Shown in pieces: positions 1 through 7,340 of a stretch of DNA of 64,000 bases (position 1 is the stretch's first letter; each line of letters begins with the position of its first letter). The notes beneath the pieces were generated by a model that was given only the letters and a program-made list of their open reading frames with translations, did no database searches and was not told the origin of the DNA. Origin of the DNA: DASRHT01 sp035650355 (lineage in GTDB: Bacteria > Chloroflexota > Ktedonobacteria > Ktedonobacterales > Ktedonobacteraceae); NCBI GenBank assembly GCA_035650355.1, contig DASRHT010000061.1, positions 152,379-216,378 of the forward strand. The letters run 5' to 3'. Both the position numbers and the translations under genes were made by a program.

Positions 1-738
1 GGCCCAGGGCAGCACGAGATCGAGCATTTCGATTGCGGCTGCCCTGCAAGCAGCATCGCTGGTGACAAGTTCACGCAGCAGTTGCATACCAAAGGCAATA
101 TGACGCGACTCATCGCGGGCGACCATGTTAATCCCCTCTTTGAAACCGGGAAAGAGACCTGTTCTGCTAGCATAGTCGCGCAGGTAATGCTGTCCGGTAT
201 GCGCTAGCATCCCCTCGACGACCAGGTGGTAAATCGCGACGCCCTGAGCCAGTAGCGGCAGAGAGTCAGGCTTGAGGCGCAAGCGATCAGAGACACGGTC
301 CAGCTCTGTAAAAACCTGCTTATAGCCCCAGGGCAGATACGGGTGGGTCACAGAGAGCGTGCTGCGATAATCCTGACCAATATGACAAACCTCCCGCAGG
401 AAGCGATCAAAGAAGACATGATGACGTGCCTCATCAGCAATCTGGGTCGCCAGGTAGATGCGGTCTTCGTAGCGCGGCGCAGCGTTCAAAAATGGGGCAA
501 GGGTGACAGTGACGGACTCCTCGCCATCGAGAAACATGGCACAGTTCCACAAAATTGCGCGCTGTTGCTGCTCAGTATGTCGCTTTTGCCAGTCTTGAGC
601 GTCCCGGCTGAAGTCGAGATCTTTCGCACTCCAGTTATTTTCCTCCCAGAGCCGATAGAGGCGATCCCGTTCAACCGGTGTACTTGTCTCGGAATCGATA
701 TCGATAAAACCGTTCTGTTCGCTGGCTTCGGTCGTCAT
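1..738 (-). CDS. R2-like ligand-binding oxidase (R2lox-like), 3' end cut by window edge
   Basis: The visible 246 codons encode a ferritin-like di-metal carboxylate protein of the ribonucleotide reductase R2 superfamily. Metal ligands are visible in order: Glu73 (DGEESV), Glu103 and His106 (DEARHH), Glu175 (HLVVEG), and Glu210 and His213 (RDESRH). Val76 lies three residues after Glu73 and Tyr170 five before Glu175, the arrangement I know from the Tyr-Val ether cross-link of R2lox, whose Mn/Fe centre oxidises a bound fatty-acid-like ligand. This argues for R2lox rather than a true NrdB, and no nrdA is nearby. The ATG at 738 opens the frame. A near-consensus promoter and a palindromic operator lie upstream, so expression is probably repressed by a TetR-type protein. 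The physiological substrate of this family is unknown. A divergent NrdB is the alternative. Confidence 0.8.
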   Translation of the reverse strand, partial: MTTEASEQNGFIDIDSETSTPVERDRLYRLWEENNWSAKDLDFSRDAQDWQKRHTEQQQRAILWNCAMFLDGEESVTVTLAPFLNAAPRYEDRIYLATQIADEARHHVFFDRFLREVCHIGQDYRSTLSVTHPYLPWGYKQVFTELDRVSDRLRLKPDSLPLLAQGVAIYHLVVEGMLAHTGQHYLRDYASRTGLFPGFKEGINMVARDESRHIAFGMQLLRELVTSDAACRAAAIEMLDLVLPWA

Positions 739-825
739 GCGGCCCCCTTTATTAAATACATATCGTCTCACTTAGCCGGAGCGTCACTCAGAAAGTGGGA
801 AAACGTGCAAAACTTCTGTAAAAAG

Positions 826-842
826 TGACTGATAGTCAGTCA
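826..842. promoter_or_regulatory. TetR-type operator 1 (upstream of the R2lox gene)
   Basis: TGACTGATAGTCAGTCA is a perfect 7-bp inverted repeat with a 3-bp centre. It sits 11 bp downstream of the -10 hexamer of the leftward promoter, covering the transcription start. Near-identical sites occur at 2610-2626 and 2811-2827. Confidence 0.75.
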
Positions 843-853
843 TTTTGCTTAAC

Positions 854-882
854 ACTATACCGGTAGAAAAGCATTTTGTCAA
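854..882 (-). promoter_or_regulatory. Sigma-70-type promoter of the R2lox gene
   Basis: Reading leftward, TTGACA (882-877), a 17-bp spacer and TATAGT (859-854) form a near-consensus promoter that would start transcription at about 847, next to operator 1. Confidence 0.7.
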
Positions 883-911
883 GAGAGGTAACTTTCGGGT
901 TCTGGGAACGA

Positions 912-1538
912 TTAAGAGACACCCAGGGCCTGACGGATGAAGCGAGAGGCTTCCGCGATATACACTTCTGGGGGAATAGCAGAGTGATACACGTAGCACT
1001 GGTCGGCGGAATAGTAAATCACGCCGACGATGAAAACCGCAGTAACCTGCGAATTGATGCCAGGGTTGACGATCCCGACTTCCTGCGCTTTATGAATCAT
1101 CTCGGCGATCAGAGCGTGATAGGGTGAGAAGATATGCGAACGTGCCTCTTCGGCCTCAATCCAGCATATGCCGGAATGAACGAGCGCCAGGATATCGCGG
1201 TACTGGCCCATGATATCAAAGGCCGCCTGGACGCTACGATCAATCATCTCGCCCAGGCTTCTCGCCTCAGCATGCGCGGTACGCAGAGCCTGTTCAATGC
1301 TTGTCTGCATTTCAGCGGCCAGGGTCACCACGAGCGAGATTTTAGAGGGGAAGTAAAGATAAAACGTGCCCTGGGCTACCCCGGCGCGTGCAACAATTTC
1401 GGAGATAGTCGTGGCCTCAAAGCCTTTCTCAGCCAGGACTGCGCGGGCAGCCCTCAACAGTTCCGCGCGGCGAGTTTGCATTTTTGCATGTTTGATTGAC
1501 ATGTTCTGGACGCTTTTTTCCATATGCAGTTGACCCAT
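912..1538 (-). CDS. TetR/AcrR-family transcriptional regulator
   Basis: This is a one-component repressor of about 208 residues. The N-terminal helix-turn-helix is clear: a RRAELLRAARAVLAEKGFEATTI-type segment followed by SEIVARAGVAQGTFYLYFPSK. The C-terminal ligand domain is not assignable to a known inducer. It is a candidate binder of the TGACTGANNNTCAGTCA operators at 826, 2610 and 2811, because it is encoded between the operator-controlled units; this is inference. The start is uncertain. The frame is open to a TTG at 1580, and the ATG at 1538 was preferred because it leaves a normal-length arm before the helix-turn-helix. Its own promoter lacks the TGACTGA palindrome but has a different short palindrome, so autoregulation is not evident. 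Confidence 0.85.
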   Translation of the reverse strand: MGQLHMEKSVQNMSIKHAKMQTRRAELLRAARAVLAEKGFEATTISEIVARAGVAQGTFYLYFPSKISLVVTLAAEMQTSIEQALRTAHAEARSLGEMIDRSVQAAFDIMGQYRDILALVHSGICWIEAEEARSHIFSPYHALIAEMIHKAQEVGIVNPGINSQVTAVFIVGVIYYSADQCYVYHSAIPPEVYIAEASRFIRQALGVS

Positions 1539-1632
1539 TCTTGCTAGAGTGCTCGAACGTGGAAGTTGAGCCTGGAGCAAAACATGAAAACGATGCTGGT
1601 GAGAGATATGATACCTTCACCTGATGTATCAC

Positions 1633-1681
1633 GATGTAACATCTCTAGGAGAGTATATGAGAACATAAAAAAAGTTGTCAA
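1633..1681 (-). promoter_or_regulatory. Promoter of the TetR gene with a small palindrome
   Basis: Leftward TTGACA (1681-1676), an 18-bp spacer and TATACT (1657-1652). A short palindrome GATGTAACATC (1633-1643) lies just after the expected start point and could be an operator, although it does not resemble the other operators here. Confidence 0.55.
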
Positions 1682-1682
1682 A

Positions 1683-1724
1683 TGCCAGCGTCCGTTCTCT
1701 CCCACGAAAAGACGAACGCTGGCA
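1683..1724 (-). terminator. Hairpin terminator after the secreted-protein gene
   Basis: TGCCAGCGT (1683-1691) pairs with ACGCTGGCA (1716-1724). On the leftward strand the stem is followed within about 12 bases by a T-rich run. That run overlaps the spacer of the TetR promoter. Confidence 0.6.
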
Positions 1725-1795
1725 ATGACTGCGAAGCGCCCAGTGTTCGACGAGCGGCGACACAGAGCTGTTGGCCTCTGACTGAGCAGCTACAG

Positions 1796-2464
1796 TTAGC
1801 TCTGGCGCTTGAATGTGCCGGCAAACTGCGACCAGATATTCACCGTGATCAAGTTGGTGAAAGACGTTTGGCCCTCAAGGGTCACATTACCCGATGAATT
1901 GACACGGCTGCCTGAGTGTGTCGAGTGATCAGGGGGGTTGATCGTGTTCTCAGTGCTCAGGGTGCTACATTTTGTCGTCTGGGCTCCCTGGAAAAATGGC
2001 ACATTATTGAGCGTCAGGGTGCCATTTAACGTGAGCGCGCCAGTTGTGGGATCGAATGTCCCGGCGGGGCTGCACGGTGTTACTTTGGAAATCGTGACGG
2101 TGTTATGAGTATGTGGATCAGTGACCGTGAAAGAGCTTTGCAAAGAGAAGCCGCATATCGTGTTAGGCGAGGTAGTGGCATCAAGCGTAACTGTGGCTTT
2201 GGCTTCCTGATTTGATGTACCTGGACCGGGAAAGGCGGACTGGTCAGACCAGACGGTGACACTTCCTGCCGGTGAATCGAGCAGCCAGGTCTGGTTGGCA
2301 GTGCAGCTCGCAGCGATGGTCGGTCGGGCCTGGTGAGCAGAGGCTGGCACACTGAAACTCAAGCCGAGAGCCAGACAGAGAAGCATCGTGATGCCGAGAA
2401 TTCTGAACATACGGGGGACCAGACTACGAGTCGTACTGACAGCTTCCTTGGTGGCGTGCCGCAT
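1796..2464 (-). CDS. Secreted protein of unknown function
   Basis: This is a 222-residue protein with a clear Sec signal peptide. A basic N-terminus is followed by a hydrophobic core (LGITMLLCLALGLSF) and a likely cleavage site after VPASA near residue 43. The mature part is rich in Thr, Ser, Asn and Val and looks beta-rich. It has three widely spaced Cys that could form a disulfide. I do not recognise the family. A strong ribosome binding site (AAAGGAG) precedes the ATG at 2464. The promoter and operator upstream match those of the R2lox gene and of the DUF6114/DUF6230 pair, so it belongs to the same regulon. A surface or cell-envelope role is plausible but not shown. Confidence 0.75.
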   Translation of the reverse strand: MRHATKEAVSTTRSLVPRMFRILGITMLLCLALGLSFSVPASAHQARPTIAASCTANQTWLLDSPAGSVTVWSDQSAFPGPGTSNQEAKATVTLDATTSPNTICGFSLQSSFTVTDPHTHNTVTISKVTPCSPAGTFDPTTGALTLNGTLTLNNVPFFQGAQTTKCSTLSTENTINPPDHSTHSGSRVNSSGNVTLEGQTSFTNLITVNIWSQFAGTFKRQS

Positions 2465-2609
2465 AGAAATCTCCTTTGAGAATGGTGAGAGGCTCTTTGC
2501 TCTCTGAAATAAACAACAGCGGTTGCGCTACAGAGACCTCCTACGGTGGACTGGCTTCCTGGAGAAGATCGTGTGCTCGACGTCACATCGTCTTTTCATC
2601 CCAAATTTC

Positions 2610-2626
2610 TGACTGACTGTCAGTCA
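2610..2626. promoter_or_regulatory. TetR-type operator 2 (upstream of the secreted-protein gene)
   Basis: TGACTGACTGTCAGTCA has the same 7-bp inverted arms as operator 1 with a different 3-bp centre. It lies about 16 bp downstream of the leftward -10 hexamer. Confidence 0.75.
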
Positions 2627-2641
2627 ATTTTGTTCTTCACC

Positions 2642-2670
2642 ATCATACCATACACTTTGTATCTTTTCAA
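2642..2670 (-). promoter_or_regulatory. Promoter of the secreted-protein gene
   Basis: Leftward TTGAAA (2670-2665), a 17-bp spacer and TATGAT (2647-2642). Operator 2 lies just downstream. Confidence 0.65.
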
Positions 2671-2774
2671 GGGATAATGAGGTAAAATTAGGATAACTGA
2701 GAAAATTCTAACTATTCAGGTGAAAAACATCATGGGGGGCTACAACCATAATACGAAAAACAGATACTATCTCC

Positions 2775-2803
2775 TTGACAAACATGCATCCTCTCAGTAT
2801 AGT
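2775..2803 (+). promoter_or_regulatory. Promoter of the DUF6114/DUF6230 operon
   Basis: TTGACA (2775-2780), a 17-bp spacer and TATAGT (2798-2803). Operator 3 begins eight bases downstream. The 468 bases between 2465 and 2932 hold only these two divergent promoters and their operators. Confidence 0.7.
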
Positions 2804-2810
2804 TAGATAA

Positions 2811-2827
2811 TAACTGACAGTCAGTCA
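2811..2827. promoter_or_regulatory. TetR-type operator 3 (upstream of the DUF6114 gene)
   Basis: TAACTGACAGTCAGTCA differs from the perfect palindrome at one arm position. It covers the expected transcription start of the rightward promoter. Confidence 0.72.
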
Positions 2828-2932
2828 TATTTCGTAGGGCATTCGCTGTCTCTCTCATTTGTGGGAGAACTGTCAGACGACGTCCTTTCTGCCAAAAGCC
2901 AGCTCGGCGGAGGGGAGTGAGGAGAAACCACC

Positions 2933-3511
2933 ATGACTGATTCCCAGGAAGCGGGGATGAACGAGTTCGCACCCCTATCTGAGAGCATCAACGTCGCTGT
3001 TGATGAAACCAACACAGCCTCGCAAGAGATCACGGAAAAATTGGAGCTGTCACGCGCTCAAAGGCGGCCAGACTTGTCCTCTCGCCTGCGAGCGGGAGGG
3101 GCCTCTTTCCGCCTGTGGCGATTACGGCGCCCTTTCTGGGGGTCGGTTTTGATGCTGCTCGCGAGTCTGTTCATGCTGGCAGGTCCCCTGACGCTGCTAA
3201 GCTCGACGTTTCTTCCCGGCAGCGCAGTCCCGATTGCACTGTTGGTCGGTGGCCTGATGCTGGTCATGGCGTTGGCTCAACTCTTTGTGCCAGCTCACGC
3301 ACTTATCACAGGACTGATTGGTATTGTTCTTTCCATCGTCTCTCTGATCACAGGTAGCTTTGGGGGATTTGGAATTGGCATGATCATTGGCATCCTGGGC
3401 AGCGCTCAGGGAGTCGCCTGGCAAGCAAATGCCCGCCCCTTACCTACGAGAAGCAAAAAGTCTGGCAGACTTAGAAAAGCCGCTCAGCGAAAACCGCAGT
3501 TGAAAGATTAA
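2933..3511 (+). CDS. DUF6114-like membrane protein
   Basis: This is a 192-residue integral membrane protein. A polar N-terminal arm of about 55 residues is followed by a basic stretch (RLWRLRRPFWG) and four predicted membrane segments around residues 64-85, 93-112, 116-136 and 142-160, then a basic tail. The RRPFWG entry and the hairpin layout match what I remember of DUF6114 proteins, which sit beside DUF6230 genes in many actinobacteria. Function is unknown. The ATG at 2933 has a good ribosome binding site (GGAGGGGAGTGAGGAG region). The next gene starts 21 bp downstream and is surely co-transcribed. Control by operator 3 is likely. Confidence 0.7.
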   Translation: MTDSQEAGMNEFAPLSESINVAVDETNTASQEITEKLELSRAQRRPDLSSRLRAGGASFRLWRLRRPFWGSVLMLLASLFMLAGPLTLLSSTFLPGSAVPIALLVGGLMLVMALAQLFVPAHALITGLIGIVLSIVSLITGSFGGFGIGMIIGILGSAQGVAWQANARPLPTRSKKSGRLRKAAQRKPQLKD

Positions 3512-3532
3512 ACCAAGAGAGGAAGATGTCTC

Positions 3533-4159
3533 ATGGAAGACGAAAACGCAGGGACTTCGAGTCCAGATCAGGAACCAGAAGTCGAGCAAGCACCCCTGGT
3601 TGGCAAAACACGCCGTCTCGTTTACTCACTCACCCTCTTAGTATCGTTCTCTCTTTTGACTATTCTCGGCGCTTTAGTTGCTAACGGCGCAATCGGGGTA
3701 GCGGCAACGCTGCCCGGTACTTTCAACATCCAGGCGACAACCATCAGCGGCACTGGCTTCGATATAACTCCCGGCATCATCAATGGGAAGGCCGTAGCCG
3801 TCAACACGCTGACAACTGCTACCATCACCAACCAGGTAATTACTAAAACGGTCCCGTTGGGAGGTGGAATCGTCGTTACCGTGACCATCTCTTCCGGTGG
3901 TGGCTCGGGCGGCCCTGCGACAGCGTCAAACCTGGTGACGGATATCATTAACCAGGGAGCAGGTTCAGCCACCCTCCAGAACTTCCAGCTCATCGATCAG
4001 ACTAGCCCTTTAGATTTAGTCGAGCAAACGGCGGACTCGGTAACGCTGACGAATGTCTCAATTGACTCGCCATTCCTTTCGGCGAGCAGTATCACGCTGC
4101 CGAATCTCTCCCTGAGTGTCTCGGTCTCCGTCTCCGGCCAGTCGCATTCGCGCCCCTAG
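3533..4159 (+). CDS. DUF6230-like exported protein
   Basis: This is a 208-residue protein with a polar N-terminus and one hydrophobic segment (LVYSLTLLVSFSLLTILGALVA, residues 30-51) that is either a signal peptide or an anchor. A Thr/Ser/Val-rich beta-type domain follows. The passage FNIQATTISGTGFDITPG corresponds to the FxVSxxxLxGTGF pattern I associate with DUF6230. Some databases label such proteins cholesterol esterase without good reason. Pairing with the DUF6114 gene supports the call. The ribosome binding site is GAGAGGAAG before the ATG. No catalytic motif is visible. It is probably a surface-exposed structural or envelope protein; that is inference. Confidence 0.65.
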   Translation: MEDENAGTSSPDQEPEVEQAPLVGKTRRLVYSLTLLVSFSLLTILGALVANGAIGVAATLPGTFNIQATTISGTGFDITPGIINGKAVAVNTLTTATITNQVITKTVPLGGGIVVTVTISSGGGSGGPATASNLVTDIINQGAGSATLQNFQLIDQTSPLDLVEQTADSVTLTNVSIDSPFLSASSITLPNLSLSVSVSVSGQSHSRP

Positions 4160-4369
4160 CCTGATCGTGCGATTCTGGGAATACGCAATACAACAAACAG
4201 GAAAACGGCGCAACTGATCATCATGGAAGAGGCAGCTCAGCTTACCCTTGATGCAGGTACCACCGGCGGCGAAAAGCCATTCTCAGTCGGTGCGTTGCAA
4301 AAAGAGCAGGAGCACATGCAGCGCTTTGGCTCTAAACGGCAGCAAGCAGCCTCCTCCTGCACAGGTATA

Positions 4370-4828
4370 TTATTGCAAGCGGATACAGATCATCGTAAAG
4401 CGCCGGGCAGATTGTCGCACCGATTCGGTGTCCAGTTGCCCGGCAGCATCGAAGCTGATGCCATAGGGCCGGGCGGCGCGCGGATGCTGTTGCACAAAAG
4501 TGGACAGCCCCTCAGCCACCAGATTAGGTTCTTGAACGATGGCCGCCGTCCCCCGTAATTTCTTCCCCTTTAAATAGAGCATCACAGAAACTTGATCACG
4601 TAAGTTTTTCCACCAGTTGCGGTCGGTAAACGTCGTTACCGTCTCCCCTTGCCGAATATATCCTACCGGGAGACGATATAATTTGCCGCTTTTACGCCCC
4701 CTAAACTCCAGCAGCATCAGCACATTACCAATGCCCCCGGAAAATGGAGAGCGTAACAACAACCCGATGAGAGCATTGACAAACTTCGGTGGTCCCTGTC
4801 GGACCTGTGCAGTCGTTTCAACAGCCAT
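4370..4828 (-). CDS. Nitroreductase/quinone reductase family protein (Ddn-like split-barrel)
   Basis: This is a 152-residue protein resembling the F420-dependent Ddn family. VLMLLEFRGRKSGKLYRLPVGYI is the characteristic region in which a TTxGRKSGxxRxxPL-like motif binds the deazaflavin cofactor. TFTDRNWWKNLRDQVSVMLYLKGKKLRGTAAIV completes the small split beta-barrel. Such enzymes reduce quinones or nitro compounds, usually with F420H2. Use of F420 here is inferred from the family and no F420 synthesis genes are in view. The ATG at 4828 was preferred over the upstream GTG at 4837 because AGAGAGGTG sits six bases before it. It lies 24 bp after the TetR gene and is presumably co-transcribed, so it is likely the target of that repressor. 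Confidence 0.7.
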   Translation of the reverse strand: MAVETTAQVRQGPPKFVNALIGLLLRSPFSGGIGNVLMLLEFRGRKSGKLYRLPVGYIRQGETVTTFTDRNWWKNLRDQVSVMLYLKGKKLRGTAAIVQEPNLVAEGLSTFVQQHPRAARPYGISFDAAGQLDTESVRQSARRFTMICIRLQ

Positions 4829-4852
4829 ATGATACACCTCTCTTACCCTTGA

Positions 4853-5428
4853 TTATTCGGCTTTGGGGAACGACGGCAAAAGCCTGCCAAGCATGTTGGC
4901 AACCGTTCTAAGGGGATCACCGCTATGCCTGGTCCGGCTCAAGATGATCCCACCCTCTACCGCCGAGACGATAAAGGTTGCGAGCTGGACAGCCTGTTCT
5001 TCGGCATAACCGCCGCTCTGCAGCTTCTCCTGAAAAGCGCGCTGCAAGAGAGCATATGCCTCGCGGCAGGCACCATTCAGGCGTTCGCTGAAAATGGCCG
5101 TCTCCATTGCTACGATCATCAACGGTCCACCAGAGCGAAAGCCGGAAGTCTCGACATGATAGGCAATCGTGCATATAAACGACTGAATAGCCTCAATAGG
5201 ATCATCAATCGAGGTCAACCCATGTTTGATCCGCTCGGCAACATACCGTCCGGTCCTGTTGATTGCCTCAGCAGTCAGTTCCTCTTTGCCAGCCGGAAAG
5301 TAATAATATAGCGATCCTTTAGGCGCTCCGCTCTCCGCCAGGATCTGGTTCAATCCGGTTGCGTGATAGCCTTGAGCCTCTAATAATTCGCAGGTCTTCT
5401 CGATAATCTGGTCGCGTGTCGAACTCAT
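4853..5428 (-). CDS. TetR-family regulator, LmrA/YxaF-like
   Basis: This is a 191-residue repressor. The N-terminal helix-turn-helix (TRDQIIEKTCELLEAQGYHATGLNQILAESGAPKGSLYYYFPAGKEEL) closely matches the LmrA/YxaF branch with its GAPKGSLYYYFPxGKEEL signature. The C-terminal half (FRSGGPLMIVAMET, FIVSAVEGGIILSRTR) also fits that branch. It is first in a two-gene unit with the Ddn-like gene. A palindrome AGACCGGTCT lies inside its own promoter spacer, so negative autoregulation is very likely. The ATG at 5428 has GGGAGGGG upstream. Confidence 0.88.
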   Translation of the reverse strand: MSSTRDQIIEKTCELLEAQGYHATGLNQILAESGAPKGSLYYYFPAGKEELTAEAINRTGRYVAERIKHGLTSIDDPIEAIQSFICTIAYHVETSGFRSGGPLMIVAMETAIFSERLNGACREAYALLQRAFQEKLQSGGYAEEQAVQLATFIVSAVEGGIILSRTRHSGDPLRTVANMLGRLLPSFPKAE

Positions 5429-5445
5429 TGCCCCTCCCGTCCAAA

Positions 5446-5475
5446 ATTATACAGACCGGTCTATGTATCTGTCAA
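5446..5475 (-). promoter_or_regulatory. Consensus promoter with embedded AGACCGGTCT operator
   Basis: Leftward TTGACA (5475-5470), an 18-bp spacer and TATAAT (5451-5446). The perfect 10-bp palindrome AGACCGGTCT (5453-5462) occupies the spacer next to the -10. LmrA/YxaF boxes of Bacillus contain a TAGACC core as I recall, which fits the regulator encoded directly downstream. Confidence 0.78.
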
Positions 5476-5962
5476 GTCTATTCACAAAAGCTGTCTCTTG
5501 ACTGTTGACTTGATCCATGATGGTATGGTACTCTTCGTCCATACCACATTTTTATGGAGGTGTTCTTATGCAGATTGTCTTCATTGCTTCTATCTCCACG
5601 TCGAGTGGAACTGGCCTGTTTGAGGGTCCGATAGAGCACAGAGGATAATTGCTGTAAGCAAGTTTGTTAGCATGGCATCCATGCGAGATTAATAAACTTT
5701 TTGCTTTCGCGCGAGCATTCACCCTTGCTCGTACCTCCTTTTGTTGCCCACGACCTCCGGCACACTTCTTCCCTGTGAAGCTCGTTTCACTACCACTGGA
5801 GATGCTCCATTCGCACTCATACACCATTTTTGTATGGCTGCACGCCTGTAATACCTGCTATTAGCTCGCTTTATACCTTTGTCTAGATCGGGCTTATAGG
5901 AATACCCTTATCGATTAACCGCGTAAATCAATACTGATTGCATGCGAAGAAAGGAGGCGTAT
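5476..5962. other. Gene-free stretch before the RIO kinase
   Basis: No convincing gene, RNA or repeat was recognised. A 91-codon leftward frame (5552-5827) has no recognisable homology or good ribosome binding site and was not accepted. Confidence 0.4.
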
Positions 5963-6049
5963 ATGTCGATTGTCGTCGCCCGGTGGCGGAGGAATTCAAG
6001 ATTGAGACAACCATACAAGCAGATAGATATCAAGGAGCATTCGCGTTGA
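5963..6049 (+). CDS. Possible 28-codon leader ORF overlapping the kinase start
   Basis: An ATG five bases after a near-perfect AAAGGAGG opens a 28-residue basic ORF. Its TGA stop overlaps the TTG proposed as the kinase start (TTGA). It may be a translational coupling leader, or it may mark a frameshift relative to the kinase frame, which is itself open upstream to 5938. I recognise no homologue. Confidence 0.35.
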   Translation: MSIVVARWRRNSRLRQPYKQIDIKEHSR

Positions 6050-7044
6050 AGAAACATTTCGAGTATGATCCCGAAGATGAGACTGTTACGTTTGTCAAGA
6101 TGAAGCCGAGCGCACGAGAGCGAGCGCGTGTTCGCTCTACACCCCAGGAGAAACCGGAGAAGAAGGCCAGCTATGAAAGCAGTTCCGAGGTGCAGCGCTG
6201 GTTACGAGAGCAATCATACGAGGAGAAGAAGCCCACAAAGCCCGCGTTCAACCCCTCGATGCTCTCATCCAGGCGTGACGCTCCCTGGATTCTCTCATCG
6301 CTGACACCATTTTACGACCAGAACTTAATCACCGATGTGTTGCACGAAGCTCATAGTGGCAAGGAGGCCACCGTGTTCTGTTGCGCTGCCCATCCCGACA
6401 CAGGCGTGGAATACCTGGCTGCGAAAATTTATCGTCCACGTATGTTCCGCAGCTTGCGCAACGATGCCGTCTATCGCTATAGCCGCGTCCAGCGCGATGA
6501 GCAGGGGCAAGCGGAACACGGCAATTCACGCCGTGGCAGCGCCGCGACGCGCAAGACCGAGAGGGGACGAGCGGCGCAGGTCGCCTCGTGGATCGACTAC
6601 GAGTATCAGACGCAACGTCTGCTCTACGCTCACGGAGCGAAAGTTCCCCAACCCTTCGCCCATATCGGGAATGCGGTGCTCATGGAATATATCGGCGCGT
6701 TGGGAGAGCCAGCTCCCAGGTTAAGCGACGTGACCCTTGAGGAAGAGGAAGTGCAGCCGCTCTTCGACTGCATCATCGACAATATCGAGCTTGCCCTGGT
6801 ACATGGCCGCATCCACGGCGATCTTTCGGCGTACAATATCCTGTACTGGCAGGGAGCGGTGACGCTGATCGATTTCGCGCAGGCTGTTGACCCGTATCAC
6901 AACTCGGACGTATTCTCGCTGCTCGCGCGCGATGTCGAACGCACCTGCCAGTACTTCGCGCCATACGGCATTGACGTCGATAGTCACGAACTGACCCGCG
7001 CGATCTGGACACCTCATATGGGGCCGATTCCATTGATGATCTAA
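6046..7044 (+). CDS. RIO-type serine/threonine protein kinase
   Basis: This is a RIO1-like atypical kinase of about 332 residues. The flexible nucleotide loop is SGKEATV (residues 104-110), the ATP-binding lysine is in AAKIYRPR (about 127), the catalytic loop is HGDLSAYN (257-264), and the metal-binding Asp is in IDFAQAV (276). These match the RIO signatures STGKEA, HxDLSxYN and hhDhxQ. The family's eukaryotic and archaeal members act in ribosome maturation; the role of the bacterial ones is unclear. The start is uncertain: the frame is open from a TTG at 5938, but TTG 6046 has AAGGAG eight bases upstream and overlaps the leader ORF stop. The C-terminus is short but complete. A strong hairpin follows. 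Confidence 0.85.
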   Translation: MKKHFEYDPEDETVTFVKMKPSARERARVRSTPQEKPEKKASYESSSEVQRWLREQSYEEKKPTKPAFNPSMLSSRRDAPWILSSLTPFYDQNLITDVLHEAHSGKEATVFCCAAHPDTGVEYLAAKIYRPRMFRSLRNDAVYRYSRVQRDEQGQAEHGNSRRGSAATRKTERGRAAQVASWIDYEYQTQRLLYAHGAKVPQPFAHIGNAVLMEYIGALGEPAPRLSDVTLEEEEVQPLFDCIIDNIELALVHGRIHGDLSAYNILYWQGAVTLIDFAQAVDPYHNSDVFSLLARDVERTCQYFAPYGIDVDSHELTRAIWTPHMGPIPLMI

Positions 7045-7058
7045 TGGATACCCCACTC

Positions 7059-7091
7059 AGCCTGTTGTCTCTTAAAACCAGACAACAGGCT
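7059..7091 (+). terminator. Hairpin after the kinase gene
   Basis: AGCCTGTTGTCT (7059-7070) and AGACAACAGGCT (7080-7091) form a perfect 12-bp stem with a 9-base loop. There is no T-run, so it may be a terminator or an RNA-stabilising hairpin. Confidence 0.55.
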
Positions 7092-7117
7092 AAGCGCGAG
7101 GGAAAGAGCCAGGTTTT

Positions 7118-7270
7118 TCAGCTTTCCTCACGAGCTGAAAACTGGACATCACGTAGCCAGACCTGACCGGACCCATGAAACGCCAGCCCAAACTCGATCT
7201 GTCCCGGCTCATCAGGTACGCGCAAGGTGATACCGTAGATTTGCCAGTCAGTAGTACCCTCAATAGTCCG
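7118..7270 (-). pseudogene. Remnant of a C-terminal domain (AraC/sigma-associated type)
   Basis: Reading leftward, about 50 codons encode a coherent protein tail: IEGTTDWQIYGITLRVPDEP, then QIEFGLAFHGSGQVWLRDVQF, ending in TGA at 7118. The D-W-Y-L-VP-FG-G-GQVW-DV-F pattern resembles the C-terminal domain I remember from some Bacillus AraC-type and sigma-like regulators. The frame is closed by a TAA directly upstream (7271-7273), so only the tail survives. It is a decayed gene fragment. Confidence 0.55.
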
Positions 7271-7340
7271 TTAGAAGTCTATCTACATAACTAGTGGCGA
7301 AAAATGAAAAAAGATCTCTTAATTGGAGGACAGAAAAATA

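Noticed and set aside
5552..5827. 91-codon leftward ORF upstream of the RIO kinase
   Set aside because: No ribosome binding site, no homology by eye, and unusual composition.
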